DNA of 64,000 nt from PNON01 sp963757065 (GTDB lineage Bacteria; Chloroflexota; Anaerolineae; Anaerolineales; Anaerolineaceae): the NCBI GenBank assembly GCA_963757065.1, contig CAVWQC010000008.1, positions 310,001-374,000 on the forward strand, given 5' to 3'. Every line of letters begins with the position of its first letter. Position 1 is the first letter of the stretch. Shown here in pieces: positions 54,987 through 62,445 of the stretch. The notes below the pieces were generated by a model. That model was not told where the DNA came from, made no database searches, and worked only from the letters and a program-made list of their open reading frames with translations. The translations under genes and the position numbers were made by a program.

Positions 54987-55335
54987 CACTGCAAAATAAT
55001 ATAGCACATATTTGGATGATTTTTGATCGCAAGTCCTAGGTGCTTTTTTTATTTAAGCCAATCGAAATTTACAATCAATGAAATTTTTCCGAATATCTGA
55101 TGGTTAGATTTATCAAACGGTGTAAACAATATAAGAAATTTGTTAATTATGGCGTACTATCTTACACAGTTAGCCCTAAAAAGGCATATTCTTGGTACAA
55201 TTGGAACGCTTTTAACAAACTGGGAAGTGTGGAAAAACTGAATTCAGACTTGGGATCATTTATCACAAGGCGTGAGGGTTAAAATACCCCCTTCCCCACC
55301 TGGGAAAAAAATATCATTGTTGGAAGGATTATAAA
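54987..55335. other. 349-bp gap between tRNA-Leu and tig
   Basis: AT-rich and without a credible gene. It contains the second copy of the 16-bp direct repeat (55008-55023), a T-run near 55045 that may end tRNA-Leu transcription, and a degenerate tRNA-Leu-like sequence at 55221-55298. A short open frame at 55100-55282 has no protein-like features. Confidence 0.7.
55221..55298 (+). pseudogene. Degenerate tRNA-Leu-like copy
   Basis: Aligns end to end with tRNA-Leu at 54905: TGGGAAG at the 5' end, GACTT.GGATCAT through the anticodon arm, CACAAGGCGTG before the T-arm, and CCCCCTTCCCCA at the 3' end. The first acceptor pair is lost, the D-arm is degraded, the T-loop is TTAAAAT instead of TTCAAGT, and the anticodon position reads TGG. 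It is very unlikely to be a working tRNA. Confidence 0.75.
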
Positions 55336-56775
55336 TTGAAAATCGAAACTGAAACCCGTGATGATCATCAAGTGAAATTGATTGTCGAATTAGAGCCTGA
55401 AATGCTCGAACGCAAAATGCATAAAGCAGCCCGTCAAATTTCTGAACAAAATAAATTCCCCGGGTTTAGGCCTGGTAAAGCCCCTTACGATATTGTATTG
55501 AGAGTTGTTGGCGAAGAACGGGTACAGCAGGAAGCAATCGAATTGCTTGTTGATGAAGTTTACCCTGAAGCTCTCAAAGAACAAAACATAGAACCGGCGG
55601 CAATCGGATCACTTGATGAGATTCTCAGCACGAATCCTCCCAAATTCTCTTTTATCGTTCCATTAAAACCAACAGTCGCTCTTGGTGATTACAAGTCAGT
55701 TCGAGTATCTTATGCTTATCCGGGGGTGTCTCCTGAAGAAGTTAAAGAAGCTATCGAGAAGTTTCGCAGCTCTTATTCAACCATTGAACCAGTTGATCGC
55801 CCTGCAAAGGAAGAAGATGTCTTAAGCATTACATATTCTGCCTATAACGTCACCGAAAACGGCGAAGAAATGGTATTCGAAGATCGACCGCTACAGGTAC
55901 GCATCTTAAAAAAGGATGAAGAACGAGAAGCGGAATATCCGTTCAACGGTTTTTCCCGAAATTTCCTTAAAGCAAAAGCACTCGATGAGAAAGATCTGGA
56001 ATTTACATATCCTGAGGATTACTCCAGACTTGATCAAAAAGGTAAGAAATTTCGCTATCATGTCAAGCTGGATGCTGTCAAAAAAGTTGTGTTACCGGAA
56101 GTAAACGAAGAATTCATTAAGAATTTTGGCGAATTTAAAAGCGTTGATGATTTCAAGGCTGAGATCACAAAACAACTCGAAGCAAATAACCTGGCTGATT
56201 ACGACTATCAGTACTATAAGCAGATCATCGATAAAATTAAAACCGGTGCGACTATTAAATATCCACCACAATTCCTGGAAGATGAAAAAGCAGAAGTCAC
56301 AAAAAGCATTGAACACGATCTCTCTCACCAGAAGATGGACCTGGAATCTTACTTAAAGATCCGCCAACTTACCCGGGAGGAATTTGTTGAGAAGGAAGTC
56401 GTACCATCTGCAACCGAACGCCTGGAGAGATCATTAATTCTGAATGAATTATCTAAAGCGGAAAATATCGTCTTAACTGATGAAGACATGCAAAAAAGTT
56501 ATACCGAGACATTAAATGAAATGGTCGGGACACCTGACTTTGAGAAACTTCAGAAAAAGATGCCCAAAAAGAAGTTGATCGATGCCATAGCCATGGAAGC
56601 AGCATCACGGGCAATGAATCGCAGAGTATTTGAGTCCTTGAAAAAAATAGCCACAGGTGAAGCAGATCTACCGAAGGCTGAAGAAGGTTCTATTGTAGAG
56701 CCGGCTGCTGATGCTGCCAAGGTAAAACCAAAGGCAAGGAAAAGCAAGAAGGCAGTCGACCCTAAGGAGGATTAA
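55336..56775 (+). CDS. tig: Trigger factor
   Basis: 479 residues, with the ribosome-binding domain containing NKFPGFRPGKAPYDIV (the FRXGK-type signature), a middle FKBP-like PPIase region (about 165-250, weakly conserved), and a helical chaperone C-terminal domain. A Lys/Ala-rich tail (KPKARKSKK) follows. It assists nascent-chain folding. The start codon is TTG at 55336, with AAGGATT upstream and conserved N-terminal sequence starting there. It lies 3 bp before clpP, a classic tig-clpP order. Confidence 0.94.
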   Translation: MKIETETRDDHQVKLIVELEPEMLERKMHKAARQISEQNKFPGFRPGKAPYDIVLRVVGEERVQQEAIELLVDEVYPEALKEQNIEPAAIGSLDEILSTNPPKFSFIVPLKPTVALGDYKSVRVSYAYPGVSPEEVKEAIEKFRSSYSTIEPVDRPAKEEDVLSITYSAYNVTENGEEMVFEDRPLQVRILKKDEEREAEYPFNGFSRNFLKAKALDEKDLEFTYPEDYSRLDQKGKKFRYHVKLDAVKKVVLPEVNEEFIKNFGEFKSVDDFKAEITKQLEANNLADYDYQYYKQIIDKIKTGATIKYPPQFLEDEKAEVTKSIEHDLSHQKMDLESYLKIRQLTREEFVEKEVVPSATERLERSLILNELSKAENIVLTDEDMQKSYTETLNEMVGTPDFEKLQKKMPKKKLIDAIAMEAASRAMNRRVFESLKKIATGEADLPKAEEGSIVEPAADAAKVKPKARKSKKAVDPKED

Positions 56776-56778
56776 GTT

Positions 56779-57387
56779 ATGTCTTTACCAAATTTCCAGG
56801 ATGTCGTACCGATGGTCATCGAATTATCCGGGCGTGGAGAACGGGCATATGATATCTATTCCTTGTTACTTAAGGAACGGATCATCTTTCTGGGTACACC
56901 AATTGATGACCAGGTAGCAAATGTTATTGTTGCCCAACTATTGTTCCTCAACCGGGAAGATCCTGAAAAGACAATCCATATGTACATCAACTCACCGGGT
57001 GGCCAGATTTATTCTGGGCTGGCGATCTATGACACGATGAAAATGATATCCAATCCGATCAGCACTTATGCAATTGGCTTTTCGGCTTCCTTTGGCACGG
57101 TCATACTCGCAGCCGGAACAAAGGGTCAGCGATATGCTCTACCCCATGCCACCATCCACATGCATCAACCATTAGGTGGTGCTCAAGGCCAGGCTTCTGA
57201 CATAGAGATCCATGCTAAGGAGATCTTGAGGTTACGCGCTCGACTAAATGAAATCCTGGCTGAAAGCACTGGCCGGACGTTAGAATCGATCGAACACGAC
57301 ACCGAACGTGATTTCTTCATGGATGCAAAACAAGCTGTTGAATATGGTTTGGTTGATGAAGTTTTAAAAAATAAGACTGAACAATAA
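56779..57387 (+). CDS. clpP: ATP-dependent Clp protease proteolytic subunit ClpP
   Basis: 202 residues. The catalytic Ser is in GFSASFGTVI, the His in HATIHMHQPLGG, and the Asp in ERDFFMDAKQA-EYGLVDEV. INSPGGQIYSGLAIYD is the oxyanion region. The Ser motif is usually GQAASMG; GFSASFG here is a mild variant. It forms the proteolytic tetradecamer. No clpX follows directly. Confidence 0.96.
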   Translation: MSLPNFQDVVPMVIELSGRGERAYDIYSLLLKERIIFLGTPIDDQVANVIVAQLLFLNREDPEKTIHMYINSPGGQIYSGLAIYDTMKMISNPISTYAIGFSASFGTVILAAGTKGQRYALPHATIHMHQPLGGAQGQASDIEIHAKEILRLRARLNEILAESTGRTLESIEHDTERDFFMDAKQAVEYGLVDEVLKNKTEQ

Positions 57388-57410
57388 GTTAGTTCTTTCG
57401 TTTGATTTCA

Positions 57411-57438
57411 CAGCCGGATAGATGTATCTATCCGGCTG
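57411..57438. terminator. Hairpin after clpP
   Basis: CAGCCGGATAGA (57411-57422) pairs perfectly with TCTATCCGGCTG (57427-57438), with a 4-nt loop. No long T-run follows on the plus strand, so termination strength is uncertain. Confidence 0.65.
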
Positions 57439-57471
57439 CGTATTATAGAATTACCCTTCGGAGCGCTTGGA

Positions 57472-58260
57472 ATGATCGATTTTAAGAAACATGGCATCAA
57501 AGCTGTTATTTTAGACATGGATGGTGTTTTGTGGAAGGATTTTGACCCGATCGGAAATTTACCCATCATATTTCGGCGATTTACAGATGAAAATGTTCAT
57601 GTGATCCTGGCTACCAATAATGCCACCAGCACCGTGGGGCAATATCTTCAGAAGATAAAACAAATGGGTGTAACACTTTCAGAAGATCAAATTGTGACTT
57701 CAGGACAAGCTGTTATTTTTTACCTTAGAAAAACGTATCCATCTGGAACGAAGGTGTATGTAGTTGGATCGGATGGATTAAAATCAATAGTTACAGATGC
57801 AGGCTTTTCATTGGATGAAAATAATGCTGCCGCTGTTATTGTCGGAGTAGATCGTGATATTTCATATAATAAAATAAGAATTGCCAGTAAATTAATTCGT
57901 GAAGGTGCTGAATTCATTGGAACAAATCCGGATAAGACATTTCCCACCCCGCGAGGGTTGGAACCGGGAGCCGGGTCAATCATCGCCTCGGTGGCTGCAG
58001 CCTCTGAAAAAGAACCATTGTATGTAGGAAAACCAGGTAGGATTATGATGGATTTGGCTTTATCCCGCCTGCAGGGTATAACCAAGGAACAGGTATTGCA
58101 GGTCGGTGACAGGCTGGACACAGATATAGCAGCCGGTCAGAACTATGGATGCCTGACAGCTGTGGTCCTATCAGGTGTCACTTCATTGGCTATGGCACAA
58201 CAATGGCGACCCGAACCAGATTTTATATATAATGACCTGGCTGAAATTGTTGGAGCATGA
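57472..58260 (+). CDS. HAD-superfamily phosphatase (HAD-IIA, NagD-like)
   Basis: 262 residues. HAD motif I DMDGVLW, motif II ATNNATS, and motif III/IV KPGRIMMDLAL ... VGDRLDTDIAAG. The cap insertion is of the NagD/phosphoglycolate phosphatase type IIA. It dephosphorylates small sugar or nucleotide phosphates. Its stop overlaps the rlmN start (ATGA). Confidence 0.88.
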   Translation: MIDFKKHGIKAVILDMDGVLWKDFDPIGNLPIIFRRFTDENVHVILATNNATSTVGQYLQKIKQMGVTLSEDQIVTSGQAVIFYLRKTYPSGTKVYVVGSDGLKSIVTDAGFSLDENNAAAVIVGVDRDISYNKIRIASKLIREGAEFIGTNPDKTFPTPRGLEPGAGSIIASVAAASEKEPLYVGKPGRIMMDLALSRLQGITKEQVLQVGDRLDTDIAAGQNYGCLTAVVLSGVTSLAMAQQWRPEPDFIYNDLAEIVGA

Positions 58261-59306
58261 ATAACACTACCGAAAAGCCATTAATTACAGATATTAATCT
58301 TCATCAACTTGAAGATAAATTGTTATCAATGGGAGAAGCAAAATATCGAGCCAAACAGGTCTGGGAAGGAATCTACCATTCACAGGCTGCGGACTTTGCT
58401 TCAATTTCAAATCTTTCTATTGCATTCCGTCAAAAATTAAACGATCAATTTGCCTACAATTCATTAACCCCACTTGTGGAAGTACATTCCAATGATAAAC
58501 AGACTACAAAAGTATTGTTTGAAACAAACGACAAAAGAAAAATTGAAACAGTATTAATGAAATATAACGAACGCAACACATTATGTATTTCCACCCAAAG
58601 CGGATGTGCAATGGGGTGTGTCTTTTGTGCGACCGGACAAATGGGTTTCTTTAGAAGCTTGTCTCCTGGTGAGATCGTGGAGCAAGTATTGCATTTTAGC
58701 AGGCAGTTAAAATTAATAAATGAAAAAGTAACAAATATTGTTTTTATGGGAATGGGTGAACCCTTTCATAACTATGAGGCTACATTAAAAGCAGTGGATC
58801 TGCTTGGAGATGTGGATGGGTATAACATGGGAGCCAGGCGATTAACGATTTCAACCGTCGGGATCATTCCCCAGATGATGCGATTTGCTGATGAGAAACG
58901 GCAGGTCAACCTGGCTGTCAGCCTGCATTCCATCGATGATGAAGTCAGATCAAATATGATGCCAGTGAATAAAAAATACCCGGTGAATGACCTCCTAAAG
59001 GCATGTGCATACTATATCAACCAAACAAATCGAAGGATATCATTCGAATGGGCATTAATTGATGGGACGAATGATTCGGTGGAAATGGCCAGAAGATTAG
59101 CCAATAAATTGCGTTCATTATTATGCCATGTGAATCTCATCCAATTAAATCCGACCAATAAATATTCCGGAAAAGGGTCATCCAAAGATACAGCCGAGAA
59201 ATTTAAAGACACATTGGAACAGGAAGGAATTCCCTGCACCATCAGGCTTCGGCGGGGAATCGATATACACGCTGGTTGTGGTCAATTGGCCACCTTAACA
59301 AATTAA
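58257..59306 (+). CDS. rlmN: 23S rRNA (adenine-C2)-methyltransferase RlmN
   Basis: 349 residues. The radical-SAM triad is CAMGCVFCATGQMG (C-X3-C-X2-C). GMGEPFHNYEA, RLTISTVGIIPQM, the LAVSLHSIDDEVR segment and the C-terminal catalytic Cys in HAGCGQLA are all present. It methylates A2503 of 23S rRNA and some tRNAs. Confidence 0.95.
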   Translation: MNNTTEKPLITDINLHQLEDKLLSMGEAKYRAKQVWEGIYHSQAADFASISNLSIAFRQKLNDQFAYNSLTPLVEVHSNDKQTTKVLFETNDKRKIETVLMKYNERNTLCISTQSGCAMGCVFCATGQMGFFRSLSPGEIVEQVLHFSRQLKLINEKVTNIVFMGMGEPFHNYEATLKAVDLLGDVDGYNMGARRLTISTVGIIPQMMRFADEKRQVNLAVSLHSIDDEVRSNMMPVNKKYPVNDLLKACAYYINQTNRRISFEWALIDGTNDSVEMARRLANKLRSLLCHVNLIQLNPTNKYSGKGSSKDTAEKFKDTLEQEGIPCTIRLRRGIDIHAGCGQLATLTN

Positions 59307-59319
59307 GTGACAGGATACC

Positions 59320-60228
59320 ATGGCAGATTTCTTTAATAAATGGAAATTAAGTTTATCTAAAACCAAAAAACAGACTTTTGGACGTATTGCCTCGTTATTT
59401 GGTGGAAGTGAAATATCAGAAGACACCTGGGATGAGTTGGAAGCATTACTATTGCAGTCAGATCTGGGAAATAAGGTCACCCAGGAAATTATTGTTTCTC
59501 TACGTAAAAAAATTGATTCTTCCGGAGTGATCAAAACCACGGAATACCAAAATATACTAACTGAAGAATTGGTCTCGAGAATAGTGACAAATGAAGTAAT
59601 TATTCCATCCAGTAAACCGACGGTGGTATTAATTGTAGGTGTAAATGGTTCCGGAAAAACTACAAGCATAGCCAAACTTGGCATGTTATATAAAAAACTT
59701 GGTTATTCAGTTATGTTCGGGGCGGCAGATACATTTCGGGCTGCAGCAGTAGAACAAATAAAAGAATGGGGTACCCGATTGGATATCCCGGTAATAGCTG
59801 GTCAAGAGGATGCTGACCCTGGAGCAGTAACATTTGATGCCATTTCCGCTGCAAAAGCAAAGTCAGTCGACATCATCTTCATTGACACTGCTGGTAGATT
59901 ACACACCCGTTATAATTTGATGGAAGAACTTAAAAAGGTATATCGGGTCTGTGATAAGGCGCTGCCAGGTTCTCCAGAATTTGTCTGGTTGGTGTTGGAT
60001 GCAACCACAGGACAAAATGCTTTTCAGCAGGCAAAGGTCTTCCAGCAGGCAGTAAATGTTGATGGGATCATTTTAGCCAAATTAGATTCCTCAGCAAAAG
60101 GCGGAATGGTATTTGCGATACAAGAACAGTTGGGTTTACCCATTCTTTTTACAGGACTTGGAGAAAAACCTGATGACTTCGAACCATTTGATAAAGTAAA
60201 ATTTGTTGATGGCATTCTTACAAATTAG
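59320..60228 (+). CDS. ftsY: Signal recognition particle receptor FtsY
   Basis: 302 residues: a short N domain, then the NG core with VGVNGSGKTTSIAKLG (G1), AADTFRAAAVEQ, DTAGRLHTRYNLMEELKKV (G3), TTGQNAFQQAK and LAKLDSSAKGGM (G4 and DTAKGG-equivalent region), GEKPDDFEPF (end of G domain). The acidic A domain is absent. It targets SRP-ribosome complexes to the membrane. Confidence 0.95.
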   Translation: MADFFNKWKLSLSKTKKQTFGRIASLFGGSEISEDTWDELEALLLQSDLGNKVTQEIIVSLRKKIDSSGVIKTTEYQNILTEELVSRIVTNEVIIPSSKPTVVLIVGVNGSGKTTSIAKLGMLYKKLGYSVMFGAADTFRAAAVEQIKEWGTRLDIPVIAGQEDADPGAVTFDAISAAKAKSVDIIFIDTAGRLHTRYNLMEELKKVYRVCDKALPGSPEFVWLVLDATTGQNAFQQAKVFQQAVNVDGIILAKLDSSAKGGMVFAIQEQLGLPILFTGLGEKPDDFEPFDKVKFVDGILTN

Positions 60229-60246
60229 TTTTGGAAAGGTCTTACA

Positions 60247-61340
60247 ATGCAAGACATCATTAATCGTGCACAAATAGGTCTGGATACAATCCTTAGTATT
60301 ATGGAGCATCTTTGACCTGGCTGATAAGGAAAAAGAACTAATTAAGCTTAAAGGTAAAAGCTGAATCACAAAACCTATGGGATGATCGTGAATATGCATT
60401 GTCCTTAATGAAAAAAATTAGCGATCAATCTTCTTTGATCGATGGCTGGAAACAAATTCACAAACGTTTCAAAGATATTTATGAGCTGGCAGAACTGGAA
60501 GACGAAGCTCTGAGACCAGAATTAGAATCTGAACTTGGAGAAGTTGAAAAATTACTGTCTGAAAAAGAAATCACAGCACTCTTATCGGGACCATACGACC
60601 AGGGTAATGCCCTGCTGATGATCCAATCCGGGGCAGGTGGAACAGAAGCCCAAGATTGGGCTTCCATGTTGATGCGTATGTATTTACGCTGGATTGAAAA
60701 AAGGGGATTTAAGTCGGAGATCATTGATCAAGCAGAAGGTGAAGAAGCGGGAATAAAGACTGTCACAATAGCTGTGGAAGGAATTTTTGCGTATGGATAT
60801 ATGCGCTCAGAAAAAGGTGTGCATCGACTTGTCCGCCTCTCACCTTTCGATGCTGCCCACCGCCGGCACACATCATTTGCGTCAGTTGAAATTCTCCCTG
60901 CAGATGTGAGCGGCGATGATGAGATTGTTATTAATCCTGATGAGCTGAAGATTGATATTTTCAAGTCATCTGGTGCGGGTGGCCAAAATGTTCAAAAGAA
61001 TGCTACAGCTATACGCATTACCCATTTACCTTCCGGATTAGTCGTTATCTGTCAAAATGAACGCTCACAGCTTCAAAATCGAGCAAATGCAATGCGGGTA
61101 CTAAAAGCAAGGCTGCTTGAAATTAAACAAACGGAAGATGAAAAACATTTGGCTGAATTAAGGGGAGATTATGTAAAGACCGAATGGGGAAGCCAAATTC
61201 GATCCTATGTCTTGCATCCTTACCAGCTGGTAAAAGACCATAGAACTGATTTTGAAATTGGAAATGCACAAGCTGTCCTGGAAGGAGAAATTGATCCATT
61301 TATTGAATCATACCTACGAAGTAAATCTTCACATAGTTAA
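60247..61340 (+). CDS. prfB: Peptide chain release factor 2, with programmed +1 frameshift and one extra frame break
   Basis: About 363 residues. The first frame begins ATG at 60247 and runs 22 codons to CTT TGA C at 60310-60316, the classic autoregulatory +1 site. The +1 frame then continues DLADKEKELIKL. A second +1 shift near 60350-60352 (AAA run) is needed to join KVKAESQNLWDDREYA and the main body. The main body carries the GGQ motif in SSGAGGQNVQKNATAIRITH; the tripeptide for stop-codon recognition lies in the HRLVRLSPFD region. It terminates at UGA and UAA. The second shift is not expected biologically and is probably an error. Confidence 0.9.
60304..60316 (+). promoter_or_regulatory. 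RF2 programmed frameshift site
   Basis: GGAG (60303-60306), then CAT, then CTT TGA C (60310-60316). The SD-like GGAG at the expected distance from CTT and the slippery CTT-TGA-C match the E. coli prfB element. Low RF2 favours shifting and thus RF2 synthesis. Confidence 0.88.
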
Positions 61341-62306
61341 TCCAAAATTTTTGCCAAATCCAACAGTTTAAAATCCAATTCTTTATTACGATTGGCAACT
61401 TCACTTAAAGATGTTGTCTTAATAATGCCATTCAACTGACCAACTAACACTCCAAATTCATTGTTTTTTATGCAATCAACAGCAGCTGCTCCAAGCCTGG
61501 TTGCAAGTATCCTATCGAATGCACCAGGCGAGCCACCCCGTTGGACATGACCCAGATATTGTAGCTCTCAGGTCGAACCCCAGCCTTTCTTTGTGCTCCT
61601 TAAAATAAGCGACTAATGCCTCTGCGTTATACTTCGCTCCTTCAGCTACTACTACTATTGCATGAGGTTTACCTTTTTCATAAGAGGATGACAGTTTCTG
61701 GGCTATCATTTCAGGATCAATTTCCACTTCAGGAACGATGATCGATTCAGCGCCTCCAGCGATCCCAGCCATTAATGCCAAATATCCACAATTCCGGCCC
61801 ATTACTTCGATGAGAAAAGCACGTTGATGGGAGGAAGCAGTTGTTTTCAGTCGATCAATTGCTTCGAGAGCAATATTTAACGCTGTATCAACCCCAATAG
61901 TAATATCAGAACCATAGAGGTCATTATCAATTGTGGATGCTACACCAACAACCTGGAAACCAAATTTACTTATGGCATGGCTTCCACTTTGAGATCCATT
62001 TCCACCTATGACGACTAATGAGTCAATTGCGTTCAAATTCAGGTTACGTATGCCTTCCCTCTGACCTTCAGGTGTTTTAAACTCGAGACACCTGGCACTG
62101 CCGAGTATGGTTCCACCTCGCTGAATTATTCCACCAACATCCCGGGTACCTAAATTGACAAATTGATTATCCACCAAACCAGCAAAACCACCCCTGACAC
62201 CCATAACTTCCCACCCATTATTGATCGAGCAACGGACAACAGCCCGGATGGCAGCATTCATACCAGGAGCGTCACCTCCACTGGTTAAGACAGCTATTTT
62301 CTTCAT
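61337..62306 (-). CDS. pfkA: 6-phosphofructokinase, one frame break
   Basis: About 322 residues when joined. It has TSGGDAPGMNAAIR, GGTILGSARC, VVIGGNGSQSG, STIDNDLYGSD (catalytic Asp), VEVMGRNCGYLA-type motif, IVPEVE, and after the break LGHVQRGGSPGAFDRILATRLG. The residue usually Asp in GGDGS is Asn here. The frame shifts +1 near 61555-61560; one frame ends at 61512, but the family ending continues to the stop at 61337. Its stop overlaps that of the convergent prfB. It phosphorylates fructose 6-phosphate, probably with ATP. Confidence 0.9.
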
Positions 62307-62445
62307 ATTTCCTCCAACAATAACAAGGACATAATCATATCGTATTTAGATAATTTTAGATATTGTAATGGATTAAATGGAGTATCTGCATGGTATGATT
62401 AGGAACTTCTTATCATTATTACGCATTCGGTTTATAAGGATAGGT

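Larger units (their letters stand above)
53153..55023. repeat. 16-bp direct repeats flanking the recombinase-tRNA segment
   Basis: ATATTTGGATGATTTT occurs at 53153-53168 and at 55008-55023, in the same orientation. Between them lie the tyrosine recombinase gene, a small conserved gene and tRNA-Leu. They could be attachment-site cores or chance; the sequence is AT-rich. Confidence 0.4.

Noticed and set aside
55100..55282. Small open frame between tRNA-Leu and tig
   Set aside because: It overlaps the degenerate tRNA copy, has no ribosome site and no protein-like composition.
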